Below are positions 44,473-54,629 of a DNA stretch of 64,000 nt, in pieces. Position 1 is the first letter of the stretch. The number at the start of each line of letters is the position of its first letter. The notes under the pieces were generated by a model, which was not told where the DNA came from, did not search any database, and was given only the letters and a program-made list of their open reading frames with translations. The translations under genes and the position numbers were made by a program. Origin of the DNA: Tenacibaculum holothuriorum (GTDB lineage: Bacteria > Bacteroidota > Bacteroidia > Flavobacteriales > Flavobacteriaceae); NCBI RefSeq assembly GCF_002120225.1, contig NZ_LAPZ01000003.1:421149-485148 (forward strand). The letters run 5' to 3'.

Positions 44473-45558
44473 ATGAAATATACAGCTAAACTATTCACAT
44501 TATTGTTCTCTACTTTATTGTTGAGTTCTTGTGGCGAAGAAAAGAAAGAAGCAGTAAAATTGGTACGTCCAGTAAAATATCAAACTGTTGGATATTTTGG
44601 AGGAGACAAAGTACGTTCGTTTAGTGGAACATCTCGTACTGATAAGATCATAAAATTAAGTTTTAGAAGCTCAGGAATCATTACAAACTTTAATATAAAA
44701 ATTGGTCAAAAAGTACGCAAAGGTCAGCAATTGGCAGCTTTAGATAATGTACAGGCTCGTTTAAATTACCAAAGTGCAGTATCTAGCTTAAATAGTGCAG
44801 AATCTGCTATGAATACAGCAAAGTTAAGTTTAGATAGAACGCGTAAGCTTTTCGAAAAAGGAACTACTGCTTTAAGTAATTACGAAGCTGCAAAAAATCA
44901 ATATACTTCTGCAAAGAACTCATTTAATTCAGCAAAACAAAGTGTTGCTTTACAACAAGAGCAAATTCGTTTTGGTTATTTAGTAGCTCCTGAAAATGGG
45001 GTTATTTCTTCCGTAGCTGCTGAAGTTGATGAAAATGTAACTCCAGGACAAACTATTGCGACATTAAATGCGGGTACTGATATGGAAATTTTCCTTGGTT
45101 TACCAGAAAGTGTAATTAATGGCGTAAAGCAACACATGCCTGTTGAAGTTTCTTTTGCCTCATTACCAAACAAAACATTTAAAGGAAAAGTTACTGAAGT
45201 TTCTCCTGCGGTAGATGCTAATACAGCTACATATCCTGTACGTGTTGTATTAACAAACCCTTCTAATGACGTAAAGAGTGGTATGGCTGCCAATGTAGTA
45301 TTCCATTTTGGAGAGAGTAAAAACGTAAAACAAGAGTTAGTAGTTCCTGCAAATGCTGTAGGTGAAGATAGTAATGGAAATTTTGTTTTTTTAATTAATG
45401 GCGAAGGTGATAATGTGAAAGTAAACAAACAAAAAGTAACTATTGGAGAACTAACTCCTGAAGGTTTTTTAATTACCTCTGGACTCCAATCAGGACAAAA
45501 AATTGCAACCGCAGGGTTACAAACTTTATTAGATGGTCAAGAAGTAAAATTGCAATAA
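44473..45558 (+). CDS. RND periplasmic adaptor lipoprotein
   Basis: A lipoprotein signal (LLLSSCGEE) is followed by the adaptor layout: barrel-sandwich half SFRSSGIITNFNIKIGQKVRKGQQLAALD, helical hairpin (95-165), second half YLVAPENGVISSVAAEVDENVTPGQTIATL, then beta-barrel and membrane-proximal domains ending KIATAGLQTLLDGQEVKL. It joins the RND pump to the TolC-type fusion protein. At 361 residues it is typical. It is tethered to the membrane by lipid. Confidence 0.92.
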   Translation: MKYTAKLFTLLFSTLLLSSCGEEKKEAVKLVRPVKYQTVGYFGGDKVRSFSGTSRTDKIIKLSFRSSGIITNFNIKIGQKVRKGQQLAALDNVQARLNYQSAVSSLNSAESAMNTAKLSLDRTRKLFEKGTTALSNYEAAKNQYTSAKNSFNSAKQSVALQQEQIRFGYLVAPENGVISSVAAEVDENVTPGQTIATLNAGTDMEIFLGLPESVINGVKQHMPVEVSFASLPNKTFKGKVTEVSPAVDANTATYPVRVVLTNPSNDVKSGMAANVVFHFGESKNVKQELVVPANAVGEDSNGNFVFLINGEGDNVKVNKQKVTIGELTPEGFLITSGLQSGQKIATAGLQTLLDGQEVKLQ

Positions 45559-45577
45559 TTTTTAAGAAACTAACCAC

Positions 45578-48500
45578 ATGAATTTAGCACAATTTTCTAT
45601 AGATAAAAACCGTATTACCTTTATGGTTTTAGCCACCATTATTATAATGGGATTGGCAATGTATACAGGTTTGTCACGTGATAGTATGCCTCCGTATACA
45701 GTAAGAGTAGCTTCAGTAGTTTCATTCTTTCCTGGAGCAAGTCCAGAACGTGTAGAGCAATTAGTTTCTGATAAAATTGAAAAACTTGCACAAGAACTTC
45801 CTGAACTAAAAGAGGTAGCAAGTACATCTCGTACTGGTTTATCAGTTGTTACAGTTACTTTAAAAGATGAAACATCACCTGAAAAACTACAATCAGTTTG
45901 GGACAGACTACGTCGAAAAATAAATGCATTACAAGGTTTACCACAAGGAGTAACTCCAGATTTAAAAGACGATGGAATTGGAGATGTATATGGTATTGTT
46001 GTTGGCTTAACTTCTGATGGATATTCATATGCAGAAATGAAAGAATATGCCGACGATATTAAAGACCAATTAATTGCCTTACCAGATGCAGCAAAAGTAG
46101 TTTTAGGAGGAATTCAAGAAGAACGTGTATTTGTTGAGTTTGACAATACTCGTTTAAAAGAATATGGTTTATCTGCTTCTAAGTTACAGCAAATTATTTC
46201 TACAACTAACATTTTAAGTTCTGGAGGACAAGTAAACGTAGGTAACGAACGAATTATTTTAGAACCTACAGGAAACTTTAATTCTGTAAAAGATATTCGA
46301 GAAATGTTAGTTCCTGTTGGATCTAGTGGTTCGCAATTGGTAAAATTGGGAGATATAACAACTATTAAAAAAGGATATGTAGATCCTCCAACACAAATCG
46401 TAAAAGTAGATGGAAAAACAGCAATGTCTCTGCACGTGAACCTTAAAAAAGGAGCCAATGTAATTGCTTTAGGTGAACAAGTAGACGGAGTTGTAGCACA
46501 ATGGAAATCAAAACTACCTGTTGGTTTAGAATTAACGAGAGTGTCCTCTATGGATACGTATATCGATAATAAAGTACAGAACTTTATTAGCAACTTAATG
46601 CAATCTATTGGAATTGTATTAGCTGTAATGCTTATATTTTTAGGGATTAGAACTGGTTTTGTTATTGCTAGTTTAATTCCTATTGTAACCATTATGACTT
46701 TAATGATAATGGGAGTCATTGGTATGGGACTAAATCAGGTAACCTTAGCTGCTTTAATTATGGCACTAGGAATGTTGGTAGATAATGCCATAGTAGTCGC
46801 CGAAACCATTATGGTAAAACTCGATCAAGGAATTGAAAAGAAAAAAGCTGCAACAGATGCTTTTTCTGAATTATGGATGCCTTTATTAATTTCAACCTTA
46901 ACTACATCAGCAGCCTTTTTAGCTTTCTATATGTCACCTACTTCAATGGGAGATATTGTAGGACCTATCTTTGTGGTAATTACCATTGCTTTAATGTCTT
47001 CGTGGATTATCGCTTTAACGATTATCACTCTGTTCTGTTATTTATTCTTAAAACAAACTCCAAAAGATGAGAAGAAAGAAAGTTTTATAGATAAAACTAT
47101 TAATTACTTAAAAGAAAAATATAAAGACCTAATTTTAGTTGCTTTAGCAAATAAATGGAAAGTAATTATTGGAATTTTTGTAGCCTTTTTCTTATCGTTA
47201 TATGGATTTACCAATATTCCGTTTTTGTTCTTTCCTGATAGTGATCGTAATATGATTACGGTAGATATTAATCTTCCATTAGGAACAAAAATAGAGCGTA
47301 CAAAAGAAGTTACTGAAAAGATTGAGCAATATATGCTTGATTCTTTAAAAACAAATGACAATCGACCTTTAGGAATTGTAGACTGGTCTTCTTATGTAGG
47401 ACAAGGACCAGAATCGTACGATCAAGGATATAGTCAAGACGAAGCCAATTCAAGTTATGCACATATTTTGGTAAACACATCTTCGTTTAATGAAAACAAA
47501 GCAATGATTGCCAAATTAGATAATTTTGCTTTTGAAAATTTCCCAAATGCCGACGTAAAAGTAAGTGCATTAGGAGCTGGAGGTGGTGGAACGCCTATTG
47601 AAATTAAAGTTTCTGGTAGTAGTCCAGACGAATTAGCTAAAATTTCTGAAAGCATTAAAGCTAAATTAGCAAGTAATTCAGCTACTAAAAATATTAAAGA
47701 TGATTGGGGACCAAAAAGTAAAAAATTCTTAATTGAAATTGATCAAAATCGTGCACAAACTGCAGGAGTTTCAAGTCAAGACATTGCTACTTCTTTAGCC
47801 ACGGTTTTAGACGGTTTTCAAACAGGAGAATATCGTGAAGATAATAAATCAATTCCTATTTTAATGCGTAGTGGTGATAGTCAACAACAAACTTTAGCAT
47901 CATTAGAAACTTTGAATATTTTTGCTCAAGGTTCAGGAAAAAGTGTACCTCTATTACAAGTTGCTAGTATTATTCCGCAGTGGCAATATGCAAAAATTCG
48001 TCGTTTAGATTTAAGAAAAACTATTAATGTATCCTCTAAATTACGTGAAGGTGGAAATGCAAGTGCTGTTATGGCAGAGGTAACTCCTTGGTTAGAAGAA
48101 CAAGCTAAAAATTGGCCACAAGGTTATACATATGAATTGGGTGGTGATGCAAAACAATCAGCAGAAAGTATGGGGTCTGTAATTAAATATTTACCACTTT
48201 CAGCATTTATAATTGTATTATTATTAGTCATTCAATTTAACTCTTTTAGAAAAATGTTTATGGTCGTATTAACCATTCCATTGGGTATTATTGGAGTTGT
48301 AATTGGGTTATTAGTTTTCCGCGAACCATTCGGATTTATGCCTTTCTTAGGAGTAATTTCATTAGCCGGAATTGTAATTAATAATGCTATTGTACTGATT
48401 GACAGAATGGAAATAGAGCTTTCAGCAGGAAGAAAGGAACAAGATGCTGTAATTGCTGCTTGCTTACAACGCTTCCGCCCTATTCTATTAGCAACATTTA

Positions 48501-48691
48501 CTACTGTTTTAGGATTAATTCCACTATATTTATCAGGTGGTGAAATGTGGGAAGGAATGGCTGTAAGTATTATGGTTGGATTATTATTCGGAACCATTAT
48601 TACTTTATTATTTATTCCTGCTTTATACAGTGTGTTATTTAAAGTTCACTACAAAGGATACGAATTTAATAACGACCTTTTAAACGAATAA
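45578..48691 (+). CDS. RND family efflux pump, AcrB-like
   Basis: A proton-driven exporter of 1037 residues with twelve membrane helices and two large periplasmic loops. It shows PGASPERVEQLVSDKIEK, the TM4 segment ALIMALGMLVDNAIVVAETIM with the conserved Asp, and VISLAGIVINNAIVLIDRMEIE in TM10. The next gene starts six bases after its stop. The substrate is unknown, though the first gene's binding domain hints at a specific one. It resembles the MexF/AcrB (HAE-1) class more than metal pumps, by overall pattern only. Confidence 0.93.
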   Translation: MNLAQFSIDKNRITFMVLATIIIMGLAMYTGLSRDSMPPYTVRVASVVSFFPGASPERVEQLVSDKIEKLAQELPELKEVASTSRTGLSVVTVTLKDETSPEKLQSVWDRLRRKINALQGLPQGVTPDLKDDGIGDVYGIVVGLTSDGYSYAEMKEYADDIKDQLIALPDAAKVVLGGIQEERVFVEFDNTRLKEYGLSASKLQQIISTTNILSSGGQVNVGNERIILEPTGNFNSVKDIREMLVPVGSSGSQLVKLGDITTIKKGYVDPPTQIVKVDGKTAMSLHVNLKKGANVIALGEQVDGVVAQWKSKLPVGLELTRVSSMDTYIDNKVQNFISNLMQSIGIVLAVMLIFLGIRTGFVIASLIPIVTIMTLMIMGVIGMGLNQVTLAALIMALGMLVDNAIVVAETIMVKLDQGIEKKKAATDAFSELWMPLLISTLTTSAAFLAFYMSPTSMGDIVGPIFVVITIALMSSWIIALTIITLFCYLFLKQTPKDEKKESFIDKTINYLKEKYKDLILVALANKWKVIIGIFVAFFLSLYGFTNIPFLFFPDSDRNMITVDINLPLGTKIERTKEVTEKIEQYMLDSLKTNDNRPLGIVDWSSYVGQGPESYDQGYSQDEANSSYAHILVNTSSFNENKAMIAKLDNFAFENFPNADVKVSALGAGGGGTPIEIKVSGSSPDELAKISESIKAKLASNSATKNIKDDWGPKSKKFLIEIDQNRAQTAGVSSQDIATSLATVLDGFQTGEYREDNKSIPILMRSGDSQQQTLASLETLNIFAQGSGKSVPLLQVASIIPQWQYAKIRRLDLRKTINVSSKLREGGNASAVMAEVTPWLEEQAKNWPQGYTYELGGDAKQSAESMGSVIKYLPLSAFIIVLLLVIQFNSFRKMFMVVLTIPLGIIGVVIGLLVFREPFGFMPFLGVISLAGIVINNAIVLIDRMEIELSAGRKEQDAVIAACLQRFRPILLATFTTVLGLIPLYLSGGEMWEGMAVSIMVGLLFGTIITLLFIPALYSVLFKVHYKGYEFNNDLLNE

Positions 48692-48697
48692 CAAACA

Positions 48698-49780
48698 ATG
48701 AACTCAAACTTAGGGCAATACTTTCAATTACTTTGGCAATCCGTAGTATTTTGGAGTTTTGCTCTAATTTGTTATAGTATTTTTAGGTTTTTAGGGTTAT
48801 CTGAAGAACAGGGAATCATTATTACTGATGAATACAAAGAACTCATTTCCTTTTCTAATTTATTGACTACTTCCTTAGCTGTTGGATTGGCTATTGGTAT
48901 TCTCTATGCTTCAATAGAATTCTTTTTCGAAAAAATTGTGTCGAAAAAATTGAGTTTAGGTTTATCACTTTTATTAAAAAATAGTATTGAACTTGTTGTA
49001 ACCATTATTGTTTTCACTATAACTTTAACAGTAGTATCTTCAATTTACGGTATTGATATAAAGACGCATAGAGGTTGGTGGCTACAAGATAAAACTATTT
49101 GGGGTATACTTTTTTTCATATTGCTTTCTTCCTTTGTTTTTTCTTTTATTAAAATAGCTATAGAACGCTTTGGTAGTGGAGTATTTTTTAAAATGCTTAT
49201 TGGTGCATATAAAACTCCTAAAGAGGAAGAACGTATTTTTATGTTTCTTGATTTAAAAGATTCAACTTCTATTGCTGAAGAATTGCAACACCTTAAATAC
49301 AGTCAATTTATTCAAGATTGTTTTTTCGATCTAAACGCTATTGTTCAAAAATATGATGCTGAAATTTATCAGTATGTTGGTGATGAAGCTGTAATTAGTT
49401 GGCCTTTTAAAAAGGGGATTAAAGATAATAACTGTATTCGTATTTTCTTTGGATTTCAAGAACAATTAGAATCAAGAAAAAGTTATTACATTCAAAAATA
49501 TGGAATCTTCCCTGTGTTTAAGGCTGGAGTTCATGGCGGAACCTTAATTGCTGCTGAAGTTGGCACTGTTAAAAAAGAACTTGCTTATCATGGAGATGTT
49601 ATAAACACTTCAGCTCGAATTCAAAAAGAATGCAATCAGCACAAAGTTCCTTTTCTTATTTCAGGAAGTTTATTAGATAAGCTTACTGTCCATAAAAATT
49701 TTTCTACTTCATTTTTAGGAAAAGTATTACTTAAAGGGAAACAAAAAGAAATAAATATCCATAGTATTTCTAATGCTTAA
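48698..49780 (+). CDS. membrane class III nucleotide cyclase
   Basis: Four N-terminal membrane helices (about 14-30, 50-72, 92-113 and 130-152) are followed by a class III cyclase domain (175-350). Visible motifs are FMFLDLKDST (metal Asp near 184), YQYVGDEAVISW (second Asp near 228) and FKAGVHGG; the late part reads AYHGDVINTSARIQ. It would make cAMP or cGMP inside the cell. It follows the RND pump by six bases and precedes a potassium channel by 16, so the three are probably one operon; no cyclic nucleotide receptor is adjacent. Confidence 0.87.
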   Translation: MNSNLGQYFQLLWQSVVFWSFALICYSIFRFLGLSEEQGIIITDEYKELISFSNLLTTSLAVGLAIGILYASIEFFFEKIVSKKLSLGLSLLLKNSIELVVTIIVFTITLTVVSSIYGIDIKTHRGWWLQDKTIWGILFFILLSSFVFSFIKIAIERFGSGVFFKMLIGAYKTPKEEERIFMFLDLKDSTSIAEELQHLKYSQFIQDCFFDLNAIVQKYDAEIYQYVGDEAVISWPFKKGIKDNNCIRIFFGFQEQLESRKSYYIQKYGIFPVFKAGVHGGTLIAAEVGTVKKELAYHGDVINTSARIQKECNQHKVPFLISGSLLDKLTVHKNFSTSFLGKVLLKGKQKEINIHSISNA

Positions 49781-49796
49781 TTAAATTAATTATCTA

Positions 49797-50477
49797 ATGA
49801 AAAGCTTTATAAAAAACTTATACAAACATCGATTTGAAATATTTTTAAGTACTCAATTACTTGTTTTATTTGGATCGTTACTATTTCCACTTCAATATTT
49901 TGAAAATGTTATGATGCCTATTTTCTTATTATTAAATATAACTTCAGGAATTTTAATGGTATCTAAAAACAAAGTCGTATGGTTAATTCTTAGTTTTTTC
50001 TTTCTTGCTTTTGGTTTCTTTGGACTTGATATGCTTACAAAACGAGATACTGAAGATTATATGTGGGTTCGCTTATTTATTTACTTTTTCTTTTATATAG
50101 TAGTTACTTGGCATATTATTAAGCAAGTTTGGGCAGAAAAACAAGTAGATAAAAAAGTAATCTTAGGGTTAATGAGCGGTTATATTTCTCTTGGTTTTTT
50201 AGCTTTTTTCTTATTTCTAACTATAGAATTATGGTCACCAGGCTCTTTTGCAGGTACATTATTAGATCCTGAACAAGCTTTTAATATCCGTATGGATAGT
50301 TTAATGTATTATGCATATATTACCCTATTAACTATTGGTTATGGTGAAATAGTTCCTATTACACCGATGGCACAAAAAGCAGCTATATTAATTGGTTTGG
50401 TAGGGCAATTTTATATTGCTATTATTACTGCTGTAGTTATTGAAAAATATATTAGGCATACAGTTTCTAAAAAGTAA
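49797..50477 (+). CDS. potassium channel, Ion_trans_2 type
   Basis: Five or six membrane helices end in a pore module: pore helix MYYAYITLLTIGYGEIVPIT with filter TIGYGE near 178-183, then an inner helix (ILIGLVGQFYIAIITAVVIEKYI). The 226 residues match a small 6TM voltage-gated-like channel, but the fourth helix is not rich in Arg. There is no C-terminal cyclic-nucleotide-binding domain, though a cyclase gene is directly upstream. It is the last gene of the presumed operon and convergent with the TonB receptor. Confidence 0.87.
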   Translation: MKSFIKNLYKHRFEIFLSTQLLVLFGSLLFPLQYFENVMMPIFLLLNITSGILMVSKNKVVWLILSFFFLAFGFFGLDMLTKRDTEDYMWVRLFIYFFFYIVVTWHIIKQVWAEKQVDKKVILGLMSGYISLGFLAFFLFLTIELWSPGSFAGTLLDPEQAFNIRMDSLMYYAYITLLTIGYGEIVPITPMAQKAAILIGLVGQFYIAIITAVVIEKYIRHTVSKK

Positions 50478-50483
50478 GGAGTC

Positions 50484-53060
50484 TTAAAACGAAACTCTAA
50501 AAACAATATTCGGCGTAAAGCCTAAAGAATTTGTATCTATCGTTTGTAATTCTTGATTACTATTCTCATCTGAAACAACACTAAACTCTCTTTTAAGATT
50601 GTTTTTACGCCCATAAATATTTAATAAGGACACGCCTACTTTTCCTTTCCATTTTTTACTTTCAGAAAAATTAAAACTGTAGGTTGTAGAAAAATCTAAT
50701 CGGTGATAATCTCTTAACCTTACTTCGTTTAACCTGTCGTAGTAGAATAATCTACTTCCATTTATATCGATATCTTCTACCGGATTAGAATATGGTACTC
50801 CTGTTCTATAATTCCAACCTAAGGAGAAATTAAAACGGTTAAATTTTAAACTGTGAGACCAAACAAAACTATGGCTAATATCATTATCTGCTGCAAAAGA
50901 TTGATTGCTATTTATTGATGGGAATGTAAATTGAGTATCTCCAAAACTATAACTAATCCATGAGTTATAATTACCCCATTGTTTCTTTATTAAAATATCA
51001 ATTCCTTTAGAAATACTACTCCCGTTTTCGGTTAAACCTGCATCTATTCCTAAATCTTTAGAAAGTAAAGTAATTCCTGTCACTTTTTTATAATAAACAT
51101 CAACATCTACTAGCCAATTATTTCTTTTAAAAAATACACCTCCTGTTAATTGATTACTCTTTAAAACTGGCACTTCTTTATTATCAGATAAACTCCAAAC
51201 TTGATTTTCTAATCCAAAATCGCTTGTAGTAAATTCTTTTATTTGTGATATATTCTGTTGTTTTAATTCATAAGATGATTTCAACCAAATAAACGGTAAT
51301 ATTTTGTATTGAGTGTAAATTCTTGGAGAAAGAAAATAATCTTTTGTTAATGAAAAATAATTAGTTCTTAATCCAATATTCAAATTGAATTTATCATTAT
51401 TTTTAAGTATATATTTTGCATAAAAAGCGTAAGTAGTATTTTTATTATCGTTCGTAATATTATAATTACTTTCTGAGTCAAAAGCATAAGTTCTACCAAA
51501 CGAATAATTTACTTTATTATTGGTTATTTCTAATCCGAATTTTACACTACTCTTTTGATTAATTCTCTTTGACAATGATGTTTTAAATCCAAACTCTTTA
51601 ATTCTATTATTTTTAAGTGAAGTTTCTGTAATACTTTTATTTTTTCCTTGAATACCTATGAAATTATAATCTAATTTAAAATCGCTCAAATAAAATAATG
51701 CATTCAGTTGTAAATTATCATTCCAAGAATAATTCCACTTAGTATTAAATCCAAAATTTTTAACTGAAAAATTATCTGTCTGTAAAAACATATTATCGTT
51801 AGTTCCATACTGATAATTTAAATTATTGTTTACATACAACTGACTTATAACAAACTTATTCTTTTCGTTAGGTTGAAAAATAAGCTTAGTATTAAAATCA
51901 GAAAAATAAAAACTCTCTTTATCAAAAGTAGTATCGTCAATACTCGTTTTATTCTGTGTTATTATAGTATTTTGATATACTTTTTTTGATAATTGTTGAA
52001 AAGTTACGGTATTAAGAACATCAGTAATAGATCGTCTACCAGATAGTGATAGATTAACCTTTTTGCCTAAAGGAATTTTAAGAAAGGCATCACTATGTGT
52101 TAAATTAGTACCGAAACCTCCTGTGAATTTTTCTTCTAATTTATCATTTGTTTGAATATCAATTACACCAGAAATATGATTCCCATATTCTACACTTACA
52201 CCACTTCTATAAACATTTACTTTTTGTGTTATATATGGGTTAAAAGCCGATATCATTCCAAAAAAATGTGCAGGATTATACACTCTAATACCATCAAACA
52301 GTACTAAGTTTTGATCTGGACTTCCTCCTCTTATGTTTAGTCCAGAAGCTGTTTCATTAGGACTTTGAACTCCGGGTAATAATTGAATACTTTGTAAAAC
52401 ATCTGGTTCAGTTAATCCAGGAAGTATCCCTCTATTTTGAGGATAAATAGTTTCTGATCCGTCAGTATTTTTAAGAATACCTTTTGTTAAATAGTTAGTG
52501 ATTAAAACTTCATTTAATGTAGCTGTACGCTCCTTGATTAAATAAGTTTCACATGTAGTTTTTGAATTATTAAGAATAATTGATTTTAATGTTTTATAAC
52601 CTATAAAAGAAATTTTTAGCGTATCATTCTTATGTACACCACTTAGCTCAAAATATCCTTTACTATCTGTATATGACCCTATATTTCGATTACTAACATA
52701 TATATTCGCTTCAACTATTGGCACATTGGTAAATTCATTAAACACATAACCACAAATAGTTCCTTTTATGTGAATTCCTTTCTCTAAAACAATAACATAT
52801 CTACTTGTAGTTTTTTGAAAAACTAACCCTGTTTTTTTTTCTAAATCTTCAAGTACTTTTTCAAGTGATTTATTAGTACTAGTATAAATTATGTTTTTAG
52901 ATTCTAGTAAGGCATCAGAATAAGAAAACTTAATATTAAATGTTTTCTCTAACTGCAAAAGCACCTCTTTTAAAGGTGCTTTTGCAGCTCTATTTTGTGA
53001 ATACACAAATGAGGTAATTTGTATAAAACAAATAAAAATTAAAAGTTTTCTTGTAATCAT
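50484..53060 (-). CDS. TonB-dependent receptor with STN and carboxypeptidase-like domains
   Basis: A signal peptide (ending FVYSQ) is followed by a secretin/TonB short N-terminal (STN) domain (30-75: LKEVLLQLEKTFNIKFSYSDALL), a CarboxypepD_reg-like domain (98-180: ICGYVFNEFTNVPIVEANIYV), the plug (215-310: LQSIQLLPGVQSPNETASGLNIRGGSPDQNLVLFDGIRVYNPAHFFG) and a 22-strand barrel ending in Phe. The STN domain signals to FecR, encoded one base upstream. No SusD gene is adjacent, so a non-glycan substrate such as a metal complex or peptide is possible. The substrate is not readable from sequence. Confidence 0.92.
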   Translation of the reverse strand: MITRKLLIFICFIQITSFVYSQNRAAKAPLKEVLLQLEKTFNIKFSYSDALLESKNIIYTSTNKSLEKVLEDLEKKTGLVFQKTTSRYVIVLEKGIHIKGTICGYVFNEFTNVPIVEANIYVSNRNIGSYTDSKGYFELSGVHKNDTLKISFIGYKTLKSIILNNSKTTCETYLIKERTATLNEVLITNYLTKGILKNTDGSETIYPQNRGILPGLTEPDVLQSIQLLPGVQSPNETASGLNIRGGSPDQNLVLFDGIRVYNPAHFFGMISAFNPYITQKVNVYRSGVSVEYGNHISGVIDIQTNDKLEEKFTGGFGTNLTHSDAFLKIPLGKKVNLSLSGRRSITDVLNTVTFQQLSKKVYQNTIITQNKTSIDDTTFDKESFYFSDFNTKLIFQPNEKNKFVISQLYVNNNLNYQYGTNDNMFLQTDNFSVKNFGFNTKWNYSWNDNLQLNALFYLSDFKLDYNFIGIQGKNKSITETSLKNNRIKEFGFKTSLSKRINQKSSVKFGLEITNNKVNYSFGRTYAFDSESNYNITNDNKNTTYAFYAKYILKNNDKFNLNIGLRTNYFSLTKDYFLSPRIYTQYKILPFIWLKSSYELKQQNISQIKEFTTSDFGLENQVWSLSDNKEVPVLKSNQLTGGVFFKRNNWLVDVDVYYKKVTGITLLSKDLGIDAGLTENGSSISKGIDILIKKQWGNYNSWISYSFGDTQFTFPSINSNQSFAADNDISHSFVWSHSLKFNRFNFSLGWNYRTGVPYSNPVEDIDINGSRLFYYDRLNEVRLRDYHRLDFSTTYSFNFSESKKWKGKVGVSLLNIYGRKNNLKREFSVVSDENSNQELQTIDTNSLGFTPNIVFRVSF

Positions 53061-53981
53061 TTATTGCTTAACGAGTAAAACTGTTTTTTCGTCTACAAAT
53101 GTAGCTTCTATTTTCATAGGTGCAAAAACAGTTTGCAAAGCAATATTTAAATTTTCATGTGTAAAACTTCCTGTATATCTTTGGTTTAGATCAATTCTTG
53201 AAGTATTAAATTTAATATCGAATTGATTTTCTAAAGCTTTTATAACATACTTTAATGGCGTGCTTGTAAAATTGGTTTCTCCTAATTTCCAACTAGGTTG
53301 TTGTTCTTTAAAGCTCCATTTTTCTGAAGTTTTTTCAATTTGTCTAAATGCTTTTCCTTGAGTTAAAATAGCTTCATCATTAACAGATTTCACTTTTACT
53401 TTTCCTTCAAAACATTTAACTTCTATAAAATTTTTCTTAGTATTAACGTTAAACTGCGTTCCTAATACAGTTACAAATCCTTCTTTCGTAGTAACTACAA
53501 ACTTACTTCCTTTTTTAACTTTAAAATAAGCCTCTCCTACTAAGTTTATGCTTCTACTTTTCTTCCAAAGCTTTTCATTAAAACTAACTGATGATTTTGA
53601 ATTCAAAATAACTTCAGAAGCATCTGGTAATTTAAATGCTAATTGCTCTCCAAAACCTGTTTCATAAACAGTTGATAATGTTAAGTAATATACTAAACCT
53701 AAAAGTATTACTACAGAAGCTGCTGCTCCATACATCCAACGAGTAAAAAGAGGTTTTACCTTTCCTTTCTTCTCTTCATGAACTTTATTTTGAATTTTAG
53801 CAAATAGTTTTTCTTTTTCAAAAGTAGGAACAGATAACTCAGATGATTTATCAGCTATTTTTTCGTACAATGAAAAATTAGGAGATTTTTTAAACTCCTC
53901 TAACTCCAATGGTGTCAACTCATTGTTTAACCATTTCGCTAAAAAAGTATCATCGTATTTATTTTCCATATTCTTATTCAT
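53061..53981 (-). CDS. FecR family anti-sigma factor
   Basis: A cytoplasmic N terminus (DDTFLAKWLNNELTPLELEEFKK), one membrane helix (about 86-106) and a periplasmic FecR domain (GEQLAFKLPDASEVILNSKSSVSFNEKLW, then GEAYFKVKKGSKFVVTTKEGFVTVLGTQFNV). The C-terminal DUF4974 domain contains LKYVIKALENQFDIKF and RYTGSFTHENLNIALQTVFAPM. It passes the receptor signal to the sigma factor encoded upstream. It sits between the two in one operon, with one base before the receptor gene. An ATG at 53969 is an alternative start. Confidence 0.92.
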   Translation of the reverse strand: MNKNMENKYDDTFLAKWLNNELTPLELEEFKKSPNFSLYEKIADKSSELSVPTFEKEKLFAKIQNKVHEEKKGKVKPLFTRWMYGAAASVVILLGLVYYLTLSTVYETGFGEQLAFKLPDASEVILNSKSSVSFNEKLWKKSRSINLVGEAYFKVKKGSKFVVTTKEGFVTVLGTQFNVNTKKNFIEVKCFEGKVKVKSVNDEAILTQGKAFRQIEKTSEKWSFKEQQPSWKLGETNFTSTPLKYVIKALENQFDIKFNTSRIDLNQRYTGSFTHENLNIALQTVFAPMKIEATFVDEKTVLLVKQ

Positions 53982-54013
53982 TTACTTCTATAACAAGTAA
54001 CTTTAAAATTACC

Positions 54014-54526
54014 CTACTTTAAAAATTCTATTTTTTCGCGTAAATTTTTTAAAGCCAACGACATTCTTTTTTCTACTGCTTTTACAGAAATACCTAGCAT
54101 CTCAGCAATCTCTTTATACTTCTTTTTATCTATTCTATTTAGTAAAAAAACTTCTCGTTGTTTTTCAGGTAAATCGGCAATTGCGTTTTGCAACTTAACC
54201 ATAAACTCTTTTTCTTGTAAAACAAATTCTGGGCTTTCATTTGTATATGATTTTGCTCCTTGCTGTTGATGTTTCAACACAACTTTCTTGTGCGCAATAT
54301 CATTTAAAAACATATTGTTAGCTACAGTAAATAAAAACGATTTTGCTTTTTGAAGTAATACTTTAGCACAATTCTTCCAGAGTTTCACATAACTCTCCTG
54401 TACTATATCTTCGGCTAAATTCATATCACCACTTTTATAGTACATATAGTTTCTTAAGGCTTCAGAATGTTCATTAAAAACTTTCTCAAACACTTTAGGC
54501 TTACAAACTGATTGTTCATCCATCAT
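54014..54526 (-). CDS. ECF RNA polymerase sigma factor, FecI-like
   Basis: Region 2 is present (ALRNYMYYKSGDMNLAEDIVQESYVKLWKN), as is region 4 (IADLPEKQREVFLLNRIDKKKYKEIAEMLGISVKAVEKRMSLALKNLREKI). At about 170 residues it is a standard ECF factor. It heads the sigma/FecR/receptor operon, and is probably held in check by FecR until the receptor binds its ligand. A TTG at 54535 would add three residues. Confidence 0.92.
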   Translation of the reverse strand: MMDEQSVCKPKVFEKVFNEHSEALRNYMYYKSGDMNLAEDIVQESYVKLWKNCAKVLLQKAKSFLFTVANNMFLNDIAHKKVVLKHQQQGAKSYTNESPEFVLQEKEFMVKLQNAIADLPEKQREVFLLNRIDKKKYKEIAEMLGISVKAVEKRMSLALKNLREKIEFLK

Positions 54527-54564
54527 GAAAAACAAACATAATAATTTTTTTCTGATACCAAGGT

Positions 54565-54619
54565 AGGGTTAATTTCTTCTAAGCTGTTTTATAAACATCT
54601 AAGCGAAATTATTAACCCT
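54565..54619. promoter_or_regulatory. inverted repeat between sigma and protease genes
   Basis: AGGGTTAAT (54565-54573) and ATTAACCCT (54611-54619) are perfect 9-bp arms with 37 bases between. They lie in the divergent gap between the ECF sigma gene and the protease lipoprotein gene and could bind a common regulator. Confidence 0.4.
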
Positions 54620-54629
54620 AAAATTAACA

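Noticed and set aside
46114..46719. A 201-residue reverse-strand open frame inside the RND pump gene
   Set aside because: It is antisense to a strongly conserved coding region and has no domain or promoter of its own.
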